Origin: an uncultured Clostridium sp.
Lineage (GTDB): Bacteria; Bacillota; Clostridia; Peptostreptococcales; Peptostreptococcaceae
NCBI GenBank assembly: GCA_900557165.1
Contig: USRS01000079.1
Span: 1-12,546 of the forward strand
Length of the DNA: 12,546 nucleotides
Reading direction: 5' to 3'
Part shown: positions 1 through 6,457 of the stretch, piece after piece
How positions within the stretch are numbered: position 1 is the stretch's first letter
Layout: each line of letters starts with the position of its first letter
Program-made: the position numbers and the translations under genes
The notes under the pieces: generated by a model
What the model saw: the letters and a program-made list of their open reading frames with translations, nothing else
Database searches by the model: none
What the model was told of the DNA's origin: nothing

Positions 1-244
1 CTAAAGTTTCTAGGCCTTTTTGAGTAAGACAGTAATACTCCCTTCCAGAATCTTTATATGGTTTTATAAACTTTGAATCCATAAGTTGAGATAGAATTTG
101 TTGGAATGAAAAATAATTCATAATATCTGTTTCTAAAACAACTTGTGTCATCTGAGAATTAGTTAAATCCATATTTATTTTATCTAAAATGTATAAAATT
201 AAAAGTTTATGATATGCTAACTCTTCAGTTGAGTTTTCAAACAT
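1..244 (-). CDS. DUF4364 family protein, 5' part only (runs off the left edge)
   Basis: An open minus-strand frame begins with ATG at 244-242 and is still open at base 1, giving 81 visible codons starting MFENSTEELAYHKLLILYIL. The Shine-Dalgarno (GGAGGA, complement of 252-257) sits 7 nt before the ATG, which fixes the start. The opening resembles the DUF4364 family of clostridial proteins (MFEN..ELA..KLLILYILDKI.....NSQ.T....E...MNYF). This family is predicted to carry a winged helix-turn-helix fold and has no established function. Residues about 60-80 (SKFIKPYKDSGREYYCLTQK) look like the wing of such a domain, as in PadR-like regulators. The C-terminal half is outside the window. Family assignment is from recognition of the sequence; a DNA-binding role is inference. 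Confidence 0.75.
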   Translation of the reverse strand, partial: MFENSTEELAYHKLLILYILDKINMDLTNSQMTQVVLETDIMNYFSFQQILSQLMDSKFIKPYKDSGREYYCLTQKGLETL

Positions 245-337
245 ATTTTTATCCTCCACGAAACAATTTATATTATTATATTAAACTAAATTATGAAAAA
301 ATAAAAGTAGTATTTAAGAATAAAAATTTATATAATA

Positions 338-361
338 AAGGCTACCTATTTAGGTAGCCTT
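338..361 (-). terminator. Rho-independent terminator of the SASP gene
   Basis: A perfect 11-bp inverted repeat (338-348 with 351-361, stem core GGCTACC) lies 24 nt beyond the stop of the minus-strand spore-protein gene. On the minus strand it is followed by TTATTATATAAATTTTT, a U-rich though interrupted tail. Its position between two minus-strand genes fits a terminator insulating the DUF4364 gene from the SASP transcript. Confidence 0.75.
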
Positions 362-384
362 ATATTGCTCATTTTTTACTAAAA

Positions 385-591
385 TTATTTACCTGCCATT
401 TGTTTTTCTGCCATTTCAACTAATTTTTTAGTCATATATCCACCAACATAACCATTTTGTCTTGCAGTTAAATTACCTTTGTCAATATTTTCATAGTTAG
501 ACATTCCTAATTCGCCAGCTATTTCTAATTTCATTTGATTTAATGCAGCTCTTGCCTCCGGAACAACTTGTCTGTTATTAGTATTTGACAT
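385..591 (-). CDS. Alpha/beta-type small acid-soluble spore protein (SASP)
   Basis: This 68-residue protein coats DNA in the dormant spore core, protecting it from UV and hydrolysis, and is degraded on germination by the Gpr protease. Two family signatures are visible: residues about 21-28 (KLEIAGEL), which contain the Gpr cleavage context E-I-A, and residues 40-57 (GNLTARQNGYVGGYMTKK), the conserved helix-turn-helix of the family. The length is typical (60-70). The ATG at 591-589 has AAGGAGG (complement of 601-607) nine bases upstream. Expression is expected late in the forespore under sigma-G, but I could not place a convincing sigma-G promoter. A 7-bp inverted repeat at 628-646 lies in the likely 5' leader. 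Gene symbols for SASPs vary between species, so none is assigned. Confidence 0.95.
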   Translation of the reverse strand: MSNTNNRQVVPEARAALNQMKLEIAGELGMSNYENIDKGNLTARQNGYVGGYMTKKLVEMAEKQMAGK

Positions 592-627
592 AGTAACTTT
601 CCTCCTTGAGTTGAAATATAATTTTTT

Positions 628-646
628 AACATCATTTATTGATGTT
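628..646. repeat. 7-bp inverted repeat in the SASP leader region
   Basis: AACATCA (628-634) and TGATGTT (640-646) form a hairpin with a 5-nt loop, about 20 nt upstream of the SASP Shine-Dalgarno. No U-tract follows on either strand, so it is not a plain terminator. It could be an mRNA-stability hairpin or an operator. Function unknown. Confidence 0.4.
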
Positions 647-741
647 ACTTATAATTTCTCCAGATAGAAAAAATATATCCTGAAAAAAAAATCCAAATAA
701 GTCGAATTTAGTAATATTTTTAAATAATTTTTAGTACATGC

Positions 742-768
742 TTTTGTAATTTTTTTTAAATTACAAAA
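742..768. repeat. 11-bp AT-rich inverted repeat upstream of the pdaB-like gene
   Basis: TTTTGTAATTT (742-752) and AAATTACAAAA (758-768) are perfect complements separated by five T residues, ending 39 nt before the deacetylase ATG. It lies in the divergent region between the SASP and deacetylase genes and may be an operator or a weak terminator. Because the composition is so AT-rich, chance is a real alternative. Confidence 0.4.
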
Positions 769-807
769 TAGATATATTATAAGAGTATTATATGGAGGAG
801 GTTAAAA

Positions 808-1578
808 ATGGGATCATCATATAAAAGAATAAAAGCTTTTATTTTAAGTATAGTATTATTTTTCGGAACATTATCTTTAATTGGATGCTTTGTTATGGGA
901 ATAAAAAATCTTTGCTCTTTTTTTGACAGATATGAAGTACCTATAAGTAGAGTTGATACAAATGAAAGAAAAGTAGCTCTAACTTTTGATGTTGCTTGGG
1001 GAAGTGAGAATATAGAAGAAATTTTGGACATATTGGATAAGCATAATATAAAGGCTACATTTTTCTTGGTGGGAAGTTGGATAGATGATAATGAAGATTT
1101 AGTTAAAGAAATACATAATAGGGGACATGAAATAGGCAATCATTCAAATACACATATTTCATTTACATATATATCAAATGAAGAAAAGATAGATGAGATT
1201 GTTGTTACATCAAAGAAGATAAAAAATTTAACAGGTCAGGAAGTAAATTTATTCAGACCTCCATTTGGACATGTGGATAAAGACACAATGAATACTTGTA
1301 AATCTTTAGGATACTATACTTTAAAATGGGATGTGGATTCTGGTGATTGGAAGAATATAGGACCAGTAAATGTAGTTGAGAGAGTTAGTAAAAATACTAC
1401 GAGTGGGTCTATAATATTATTTCATGCCAATGTAAAAGATGTAGGTGTATATTTGGAAAATTCCATAAATAACTTAGAAAAGAAAAATTACTCTATGGTT
1501 AAAATTTCTGATTTGATTTACAAAAATAATTACGAAGTAAATTCATCAGGTGAGCAAAAATTACTTAAAGATGATTAA
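808..1578 (+). CDS. PdaB-like polysaccharide deacetylase (CE4 family), probably sporulation-related
   Basis: This 256-residue protein is a membrane-anchored or exported NodB-homology (CE4) deacetylase, a family that removes acetyl groups from N-acetylated peptidoglycan sugars. Residues 9-31 form one hydrophobic segment, and L24-I25-G26-C27 matches a lipobox. All CE4 motifs are visible: motif 1 TFDVAWG (Asp61), motif 2 HSNTH (His112, His116), motif 3 RPPFG (150-154), motif 4 WDVDSGDW (174-181) and motif 5 LFH (His206). Motif 1 has the PdaB form TFDxxWG instead of TFDDG, so the usual second metal-binding Asp is replaced. PdaB is needed for spore persistence in Bacillus subtilis. The start is supported by GGAGGAGG at 794-801. 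It is divergent from a SASP gene, consistent with a spore role. Substrate and activity are inferred. Confidence 0.85.
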   Translation: MGSSYKRIKAFILSIVLFFGTLSLIGCFVMGIKNLCSFFDRYEVPISRVDTNERKVALTFDVAWGSENIEEILDILDKHNIKATFFLVGSWIDDNEDLVKEIHNRGHEIGNHSNTHISFTYISNEEKIDEIVVTSKKIKNLTGQEVNLFRPPFGHVDKDTMNTCKSLGYYTLKWDVDSGDWKNIGPVNVVERVSKNTTSGSIILFHANVKDVGVYLENSINNLEKKNYSMVKISDLIYKNNYEVNSSGEQKLLKDD

Positions 1579-1612
1579 ATGTAATAAAAAGTAAATATGA
1601 TAAATATATTTA

Positions 1613-1639
1613 TTGTAGAAGGAAAGATAAAGTTATAAT
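1613..1639 (+). promoter_or_regulatory. Possible sigma-A promoter for the SSB-like gene
   Basis: A perfect -10 TATAAT (1634-1639) has a -35-like TTGTAG (1613-1618) at a short 15-bp spacing; TTATTG (1610-1615) at 18 bp is an alternative. Transcription would start about 20 nt before the ATG, just ahead of the strong G-rich ribosome-binding site. Moderate-to-low confidence in such AT-rich sequence. Confidence 0.4.
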
Positions 1640-1664
1640 TAACAATTTTGGGGGGATAAATAAT

Positions 1665-2303
1665 ATGATAATTGTTAAGGACGATACTAATGTTGTAAAT
1701 CTTAAAGGAGAACTTGAGGATAAATTGGAATTCAGTCACGAAATCTTTGGAGAAAAATTTTATAGTACAAAAATAAAAATCAATAGGTTAAGTAATTCTT
1801 ATGATATTCTTCCAATGACAATATCAGAAAGATTATTACAAGATATAGATTTTGAAAATGAAAAATTAGTAAGTGTTGTTGGCCAACTAAGATCTTATAA
1901 TAAAAATGTTGATAATAAGAATAAACTTGTCTTAACAGTATTTGTTAGAGAAATAAAACCAATAATAGAAGTTGATACAAAAGATCCGAATAGCATATTT
2001 TTAGATGGGTATATATGCAAAGTACCTATATATAGAAAAACTCCACTGGGAAGGGAAATAACTGATTTATTAGTAGCAATAAATAGACCTTATAATAAGT
2101 CGGACTATATACCATCAATAGTGTGGGGGAGAAATGCTAAATTTGCAAAAAATCTTAATGTGGGAGATAGAATTCAAATGTGGGGAAGAGTACAAAGTAG
2201 AGTTTATGACAAAAAATTAGAAGGGGGTAATTCTGTTAAAAAAACAGCCTATGAAGTTTCTGTATCTAAAATAAAAAAGGTATCAATGGAAGAAGAGGAA
2301 TAA
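1665..2303 (+). CDS. Single-stranded-DNA-binding-like protein with two OB-fold halves
   Basis: This 212-residue protein appears to be two OB folds in tandem. The N-terminal half (about 1-105) contains NVVNLKGELE, FYSTKIKINR, SVVGQLRSY and LTVFVREIKP. The C-terminal half (about 108-205) contains FLDGYICKVPIYRKTPLGRE, LLVAINR, SIVWGRNAKFAKNLNVGDRI and MWGRVQSR, the typical strand order and W-G-x-x-A pattern of bacterial SSB/PriB-type domains. The canonical SSB tail (acidic stretch ending in D-I-P-F) is absent; the protein ends in EEEE. Its relatives in Peptostreptococcaceae are annotated as SSB, but it is probably an accessory paralogue and not the replicative protein. A GGGGGG run at 1650-1655 serves as ribosome-binding site. 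It is followed by a separate promoter, so it may be monocistronic. ssDNA binding is inferred from the fold. Confidence 0.7.
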   Translation: MIIVKDDTNVVNLKGELEDKLEFSHEIFGEKFYSTKIKINRLSNSYDILPMTISERLLQDIDFENEKLVSVVGQLRSYNKNVDNKNKLVLTVFVREIKPIIEVDTKDPNSIFLDGYICKVPIYRKTPLGREITDLLVAINRPYNKSDYIPSIVWGRNAKFAKNLNVGDRIQMWGRVQSRVYDKKLEGGNSVKKTAYEVSVSKIKKVSMEEEE

Positions 2304-2333
2304 ATTATATAATAAATAAAACAGCATAATCTA

Positions 2334-2362
2334 TTGAATACTTATTTAGGATTTATTATAAT
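2334..2362 (+). promoter_or_regulatory. Sigma-A promoter for the methyltransferase-like gene
   Basis: TTGAAT (-35, 2334-2339) and TATAAT (-10, 2357-2362) are separated by exactly 17 bp. Transcription would start near 2369, giving a leader of about 40 nt before the GTG start at 2409. Confidence 0.65.
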
Positions 2363-2408
2363 CTAATAATAACTTGAATTATAGGAAAAACTTTATAGGG
2401 AGGATAAT

Positions 2409-2978
2409 GTGGAAAGTTTAATATGCCATAAGTACGAATCATGTTCAGGAACCATTGAGTTTTCAGGAGAAGTTCTATCATTTTTAAATAATATTAAGCA
2501 TGATATAGGCAGTAGAGTATTATTAGTAGGAAAAGTGGGAGAACTGGGAAAAAGAATAAGAGCTTTTGGAGTTCAAGTAACTATTTTAGAACATAGTCGT
2601 AGAGATGAAATATGTTTCTCTCATATAATGAATGAAAACTGTACAGTAGTAAGTGGACAATTGGAATATATGCCTTTCAATGACAACTATTTTGATAAAA
2701 TTATAGTATTAGATTATTTAAATCATACAGCAAATTGTAAGAAATCTGTAAAAGAAATTAATAGAGTACTTAAAGATGGCGGAGAAGTGATAGTCGAGGA
2801 TTTAAATTTAAAAGATTTAAGAGTTAAATTAAAGTATTTCAAACATAGAATCTGTGGAGATAAAATCAATTATAATTATCCTAGACAAATTCAAAATATA
2901 TTTAAAGAATATGATTTTGAAGGAAAATTACAGGAAATCCAAAATAAAAGATATATTTATATAGGAAAAAAAAGATAA
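2409..2978 (+). CDS. Class I SAM-dependent methyltransferase-like protein
   Basis: This 189-residue cytoplasmic protein has the outline of a small Methyltransf_11-type Rossmann domain. A beta-strand/Gly loop (RVLLVGKVGELGKRI, about residues 36-50) stands where motif I lies, followed by VTILEHS (motif II, acidic residue at strand end), then YMPFNDNYFDKIIVLD and a strand/helix with INRVLKDGGEVIVEDLN, the motif around the fourth and fifth strands. Motif I is degenerate (VGKVGELG instead of DxGxGxG), so SAM binding is uncertain. The start is GTG at 2409, chosen because AGGGAGG ends 5 nt upstream; the overlapping ATG at 2407 is out of frame. A strong terminator follows 32 nt after the stop, so with its own promoter this looks like a one-gene unit. 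Substrate unknown. Confidence 0.65.
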   Translation: MESLICHKYESCSGTIEFSGEVLSFLNNIKHDIGSRVLLVGKVGELGKRIRAFGVQVTILEHSRRDEICFSHIMNENCTVVSGQLEYMPFNDNYFDKIIVLDYLNHTANCKKSVKEINRVLKDGGEVIVEDLNLKDLRVKLKYFKHRICGDKINYNYPRQIQNIFKEYDFEGKLQEIQNKRYIYIGKKR

Positions 2979-3010
2979 AAGAGTTAGAATATAATTGAAT
3001 AATAAAAAAT

Positions 3011-3036
3011 AAAGACTAGGATAACCTAGTCTTTTC
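3011..3036 (+). terminator. Rho-independent terminator after the methyltransferase-like gene
   Basis: A perfect 10-bp stem (AAAGACTAGG, 3011-3020, with CCTAGTCTTT, 3025-3034) has an ATAA loop and a short T tail (TTTTC). Confidence 0.85.
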
Positions 3037-3074
3037 TAATTCTTAAGGAAAATTAATTATAAGGAGAGATTGAT

Positions 3075-3221
3075 GTGAACTTTGGAATTAATTTTACAAT
3101 TGTAGGTTGGGTAATGTTGTTTGTAATACTTATAACTATTCAAATAACTTTAAACAGAATATATATGGTTTTAAAGGATATAAGATCCTTATTAAATATG
3201 AAAAAGACTAAAGATTTATAA
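3075..3221 (+). CDS. Small single-span membrane protein, 48 residues
   Basis: A short frame from GTG (3075) to TAA (3219-3221) encodes 48 residues beginning MNFGINFTIVGWVMLFVILI. Residues about 7-28 are strongly hydrophobic and would form one transmembrane helix. The remaining C-terminal tail is basic and amphipathic (NRIYMVLKDIRSLLNMKKTK), likely cytoplasmic. AAGGAGAG at 3061-3068 lies 6 nt upstream of the GTG, the best support that it is translated; an ATG at 3073 is out of frame and stops at once. It sits between a terminator and the cyuA leader. No clear promoter was found. I do not recognise the family; a small regulatory or scaffold membrane peptide is possible. Confidence 0.65.
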   Translation: MNFGINFTIVGWVMLFVILITIQITLNRIYMVLKDIRSLLNMKKTKDL

Positions 3222-3237
3222 AATTTAAAAATTGAAA

Positions 3238-3284
3238 AGGTTATCATCTGAAGAGATTGCTGTGAAATAACCTGAAAACAACAA
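3238..3284 (+). promoter_or_regulatory. Structured leader upstream of cyuA, possible pseudoknot
   Basis: AGGTTAT (3238-3244) pairs with ATAACCT (3267-3273). Inside the 22-nt loop, ATCT/AGAT (3246-3249, 3254-3257) can make a small hairpin. Loop bases TTGCTGT (3257-3263) can instead pair with ACAACAA (3278-3284) downstream, with one C.A mismatch, giving an H-type pseudoknot. It ends 19 nt before the cyuA Shine-Dalgarno. It matches no riboswitch class that I can name. A regulatory role is inference from the folding alone. Confidence 0.4.
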
Positions 3285-3316
3285 GGAAAATAAAAAATAT
3301 TTAGGAGGATTAAAAA

Positions 3317-4630
3317 ATGAGAGATTTAAGAGAAAATTTAATTGACATACTAAAGGCAGAGGTTAAACCAGCAGTAGGATGTACAGAACCTGTGGCAGTA
3401 GCACTTGCTTGTGCAAAAGCAAAAGAATTATTAGGAGAAGATGTTGTAAAAAATAAAATACTAGTAAGTCCAAATGTATATAAAAATGCTATGTGTGTTG
3501 GTATACCAGGGACTGAAAGATTAGGATTAAAAATAGCAGTTGCTATGGGTCTTGTAGGTGGTAAATCAGAGGATGGATTAACTTTATTAGAAGGATTAAC
3601 TGATGAGCAAGTTAAAAAATCAGAAGAATATATGGATGCTACACCAATTAGTATAGAACCGTTAGATACTAAGGAGAAGGTAGTAATAGATGTTACTTTA
3701 GAAGGTGAAAATAATAAATCAAGAGTTATAATAAAAACTAAACATGATAATTTTGTATTTTTACAACAAAATAATTTAGTTTTATTAGATGAAGTAGATG
3801 GATTTGCAGAAATGGCTGAAGTTCAAACTACAGAAAAAAAAGAAAATATAATGGATCATATAACTATAGAAGAAATCATTACAAACGTTGAAAATATGGA
3901 TTTAGAAGATATTAAATTCTTATTAGATGGAATTGAAATGAATATGGATATGGCTAAGTACGGCTTAGAAAATAATATAGGAATAGGTGTTGGTAGAGGT
4001 ATAAAAGAATCTATAGAAGAAGGTTTATTAGGTGATGGAATAATGACTAAGGCTATGCTTTTAACAGCTGCAGCATCTGATGCTAGAATGGGTGGAGCTA
4101 AACTTCCTGTTATGAGTTCAAATGGTTCGGGAAATCATGGATTAACAGCCATACTTCCTATAGTTGCATATGGTCAAAAATACCCACAAAGTGATGAGAA
4201 AATGGCTAAAGCTCTTGCTATATCACATTTACTAACTGCATATGTTAAAAACTTTACTGGAAGACTTTCTGCTGTATGTGGATGTGGTGTTGCTGCATCA
4301 ACGGGAGCAAGTTCAGGCATAGCTTGGTTAATGGATGGAGATATTAATCATATATATGGAGCAATAGAAAATATGATAGCAGATTTAAGTGGGATGATTT
4401 GCGATGGTGCAAAAGCTGGTTGTGCTTTAAAATTATCATCTGCAGCTTCAGCAGCAGTTCAAAGTGCAGTTATAGCAAAACAAGGATACTCAGTACCAGC
4501 ACTTAATGGTATAGTAGGAACTAGAGTAGAAGAATCTATACAAAACTTAGGTAGAGTTAGTGATAAAGGAATGCAAATAACTGACGAAATAATATTAAAT
4601 GTAATGAATGATATGAACAAAGTAAAATAA
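3317..4630 (+). CDS. cyuA: L-cysteine desulfidase, CyuA / UPF0597 family
   Basis: This 437-residue cytoplasmic enzyme belongs to the serine-dehydratase-alpha-like UPF0597 family. Its characterised members (CyuA/YhaM; archaeal L-cysteine desulfidase) convert cysteine to pyruvate, ammonia and sulfide using a [4Fe-4S] cluster. The N-terminal signature VKPAVGCTEPVAVALA contains Cys22. The C-terminal half has VCGCGVAASTGASSG (Cys321, Cys323) and MICDGAKAGC (Cys362, Cys369). The likely cluster ligands are Cys22, one of Cys321/323, and Cys362, by analogy with the three-Cys pattern of the archaeal enzyme. SSNGSGNHG (about 270-278) is the family's conserved substrate-loop sequence. Length is normal. 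AGGAGG at 3303-3308 fits the ATG. hpt follows 70 nt downstream with no terminator, so they are probably co-transcribed. Confidence 0.88.
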   Translation: MRDLRENLIDILKAEVKPAVGCTEPVAVALACAKAKELLGEDVVKNKILVSPNVYKNAMCVGIPGTERLGLKIAVAMGLVGGKSEDGLTLLEGLTDEQVKKSEEYMDATPISIEPLDTKEKVVIDVTLEGENNKSRVIIKTKHDNFVFLQQNNLVLLDEVDGFAEMAEVQTTEKKENIMDHITIEEIITNVENMDLEDIKFLLDGIEMNMDMAKYGLENNIGIGVGRGIKESIEEGLLGDGIMTKAMLLTAAASDARMGGAKLPVMSSNGSGNHGLTAILPIVAYGQKYPQSDEKMAKALAISHLLTAYVKNFTGRLSAVCGCGVAASTGASSGIAWLMDGDINHIYGAIENMIADLSGMICDGAKAGCALKLSSAASAAVQSAVIAKQGYSVPALNGIVGTRVEESIQNLGRVSDKGMQITDEIILNVMNDMNKVK

Positions 4631-4685
4631 AACTATCTTGCAAAAGAAGTTAATCTTTTATAAAATGGAAATATCATCATTAATT

Positions 4686-4691
4686 AGGAGG
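4686..4691 (+). promoter_or_regulatory. Ribosome-binding site that sets the hpt start
   Basis: AGGAGG lies 9 nt before the ATG at 4701. The frame is open back to an ATG at 4638, but no ribosome-binding site precedes that codon and the extra 21 residues are not family-like, so 4701 is the preferred start. Confidence 0.85.
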
Positions 4692-4700
4692 TTTTATTCA

Positions 4701-5240
4701 ATGGATATTGATAAAAAAGTTTGGGAAGTGCTTTGCTCAGAAGAACAATTAAAAACTAGAATAAAAGAATTAGGAGAGCAACTTTCAAAAGACTACGAAG
4801 GAAAGAAATTAATGGTAGTGTCTCTATTAAAAGGTAGTTTTATTTTCTGTGCAGATTTAGTTAGAGCTTTAAGTGTGCCTGTTAGAATAGAATTTATGAC
4901 TACATCAAGTTATGGACATGGAACAGCTTCAAGTGGAAGAGTTCAAATAGTAAATGATATAAAATCAGATTTAGAAGGATACGATGTATTAGTTGTTGAT
5001 GATATAACAGATTCAGCTCATACTATGGCTCACGTTTTAGAACATCTAAAAGCTAAGAATCCAGCTAGTATAAAATGTTGTGTACTATTAGATAAACCAA
5101 GTAGAAGAGAAGTAGAATTAGTACCTGATTACTGTGGATTTACAATAGAAGACAAATTTGTTGTAGGTTACGGATTAAACTATGGTGATTACTATAGAAA
5201 CATACCTTATGTATTTGCAGTAACAGATCAAGATAGATAA
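4701..5240 (+). CDS. hpt: Hypoxanthine phosphoribosyltransferase
   Basis: This 179-residue protein salvages hypoxanthine and guanine by transferring phosphoribose from PRPP to give IMP or GMP. The type I phosphoribosyltransferase fold is plain: SLLKGSFIFCADL near the N terminus (the LKG PPi loop), the flexible loop TTSSYGHGTASSG, the PRPP-binding strand VLVVDDITDSAHT (Asp100, Asp101 and Asp104), and the C-terminal base-binding region LLDKPSRR, FVVGYGLNYGDYYRNIPYV. The PRPP loop reads DSA where most homologues have DTG or DSG. Length matches the family (about 180). It follows cyuA and ends with a strong terminator. It probably shares the cyuA transcript; no separate promoter was clear in the 70-nt gap. 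Confidence 0.93.
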   Translation: MDIDKKVWEVLCSEEQLKTRIKELGEQLSKDYEGKKLMVVSLLKGSFIFCADLVRALSVPVRIEFMTTSSYGHGTASSGRVQIVNDIKSDLEGYDVLVVDDITDSAHTMAHVLEHLKAKNPASIKCCVLLDKPSRREVELVPDYCGFTIEDKFVVGYGLNYGDYYRNIPYVFAVTDQDR

Positions 5241-5248
5241 TATGTATG

Positions 5249-5278
5249 GAGGTAACTTTTTTGTTACCTCTATTTTTT
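5249..5278 (+). terminator. Rho-independent terminator after hpt
   Basis: GAGGTAAC (5249-5256) and GTTACCTC (5263-5270) form a perfect 8-bp stem with a T6 loop, followed by TATTTTTT. Confidence 0.9.
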
Positions 5279-5318
5279 GTAATCTATGAAGTCATTTGTG
5301 ATATAAATAAATTAAATT

Positions 5319-5948
5319 TTACTTATCTTTTAATTTTTCTATTCTATAACCAATTTCTTTGTTTGCAAGTTTATAGCTTTCTTTAATCATATCTTCACGG
5401 CTCATAGCATTACCTAACAAAGAATCCATAGTAAGTTGATTTCTTTCTTCAAAGTATTTTTCAAGAAGTTGTTCTTCAAGTTCATCTTGTGTTTTTAAAT
5501 CGCCTTCATGCATTATATGTTTTACATTAAAACCTTCTTTAATTAATTCTCTTCCAAGTAATATGGCACGAGGACATCTTATGGGCTCTTGCATGGCTCC
5601 AAGTAAAACTATTTTATAGTTTTTAGCACAACCTACTTTTAACCTTTCTATGCCTTTTTTGAAATCCTCTTCTAAAATTACTTTATCAAAATCCGCATAT
5701 CCTTCATCATTATAACTATTTCTAGTTCTCCTTTTAGCGCCAAATTCATCAGCCATATATATATATGTATATCCTAATTTTTTTAGATTTGCTTGAAAAA
5801 ATTCTTTGTTATACTGAGTGTTATATTTTGAATAGGGGATAGCTCTTATATCAACTACACAATTTATATTATATTTTTTTAGTATTTCTATAAATTTATC
5901 AAAAGAGTAATTAGAATGACCTAATGTATAAATTTCTATTTTAATCAC
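5319..5948 (-). CDS. DUF488 family protein
   Basis: This 209-residue protein carries the DUF488 signature at its N terminus: YTLGHSNYSFDKFIEIL then CVVDIRAIPYSKYNTQYN, with LKKLGYTYIYMADEFGAKR after it. The family is widespread, soluble and has no firm biochemical role. In typical members the later motif is C-x-E-x-x-P-x-x-C-H-R; here it is GAMQEPIRCPRA, so the first Cys and the His are replaced while E, P, the second Cys and Arg remain. The start is uncertain: GTG at 5948 gives a good family N terminus, but AAGGA (complement of 5952-5956) is only about 1 nt away. An overlapping ATG on the minus strand (5950-5948) meets TGA immediately. The real initiation codon might be one of the following ATT or ATA codons. 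It stands alone on this strand, convergent with hpt and divergent from trpS. Confidence 0.8.
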   Translation of the reverse strand: MIKIEIYTLGHSNYSFDKFIEILKKYNINCVVDIRAIPYSKYNTQYNKEFFQANLKKLGYTYIYMADEFGAKRRTRNSYNDEGYADFDKVILEEDFKKGIERLKVGCAKNYKIVLLGAMQEPIRCPRAILLGRELIKEGFNVKHIMHEGDLKTQDELEEQLLEKYFEERNQLTMDSLLGNAMSREDMIKESYKLANKEIGYRIEKLKDK

Positions 5949-6036
5949 ATCCTTAAGAATTTAATCATATAAATATAATGCCCGAAATAGTATAATAATA
6001 AATAAATTGATTAATAATATATAGTAAGTAAATTTA

Positions 6037-6065
6037 TTGACAATTAAATTGAAAAATAATAATAT
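6037..6065 (+). promoter_or_regulatory. Sigma-A promoter for the trpS T-box transcript
   Basis: A consensus TTGACA (6037-6042) is followed after 17 bp by TAATAT (6060-6065). The predicted start near 6072 lies just upstream of the T-box Stem I, which is the expected arrangement. Confidence 0.65.
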
Positions 6066-6094
6066 TAAAATAGAAAATTATAAAATAAATCCAT

Positions 6095-6351
6095 TGATAA
6101 GGAAGAGTAATTAAGTTTAGGTTCGATATAGAGAGTTGAGGATGGTGGAATCTCAACAAGAAAGAATTTAATGAATGGGCCTTTTAGGAGTAAATTGAAA
6201 TCTTTATGAGAGTAGACTTTACCGTGTGTTGCACGTTATAGCAATTGAGGTATGATGGTACCAATAATTAAGAGGTGTATTTTATAATACACAATTTAGG
6301 TGGCAACGCGGATATAATACTCCGTCCTATAGTTTTAGGACGGAGTTTTTT
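6095..6351 (+). promoter_or_regulatory. T-box riboswitch (tryptophan, UGG specifier) controlling trpS
   Basis: The leader senses uncharged tRNA-Trp and permits read-through into trpS. Recognisable parts are the AGTA bulge region (GAAGAGTAATT, near 6105), the distal Stem I arm GTTGAG/CTCAAC enclosing GATGGTGGAAT (about 6135-6157), and the specifier region AATGAATGGGCC with UGG at 6176-6178 in the usual GAA-NNN context. The 14-nt T-box region follows (TTTAGGTGGCAACGCGG, 6295-6311), whose TGGCAA bulge binds the tRNA NCCA end. The specifier matches the downstream gene, which strongly supports the call. The T-box overlaps the region that pairs in the antiterminator, mutually exclusive with the terminator at 6319-6351. 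Confidence 0.95.
6319..6351 (+). terminator. T-box-controlled attenuator terminator
   Basis: ACTCCGTCCTA (6319-6329) pairs perfectly with TAGGACGGAGT (6336-6346), and six T residues follow (6346-6351). This is the conditional terminator of the trpS T-box leader. Confidence 0.95.
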
Positions 6352-6359
6352 AATTGTAA

Positions 6360-6457
6360 GGAAATTATATATTATCTGATTTATAGATAATATATAATTT
6401 CCAGCTTATGAATTTGAGCAACGGACGAAGTCGTTGGCGACATGAGCGAAGCAAATT
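6360..6457 (+). repeat. Palindromic insertion-like element between T-box and trpS
   Basis: Two nested structures occupy this stretch. GGAAATTATATATTATCT (6360-6377) and its perfect 18-bp complement (6385-6402) have a 7-nt loop. Then AATTTG (6411-6416) and CAAATT (6452-6457) bracket a hairpin CAAC-G-GAC/GTC-GTTG with a GAA loop (6419-6436) and a GAGCGAAGC segment. The second part is clearly more GC-rich than its surroundings. T-box terminators usually sit close to the gene, so this looks like an inserted REP/MITE-like element or a second RNA control structure. No U-tract follows the 18-bp stem. Confidence 0.55.

Noticed and set aside
777..1139. 120-codon minus-strand frame
   Set aside because: It lies antisense to the pdaB-like gene, whose CE4 motifs are intact; it has no ribosome-binding site and no family features.
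4638..4700. Upstream ATG start for hpt
   Set aside because: No ribosome-binding site before 4638, whereas AGGAGG precedes 4701 and the family length fits from 4701.
6360..6402. 18-bp hairpin as a second trpS terminator
   Set aside because: No U-tract follows the stem, so intrinsic termination is unlikely.
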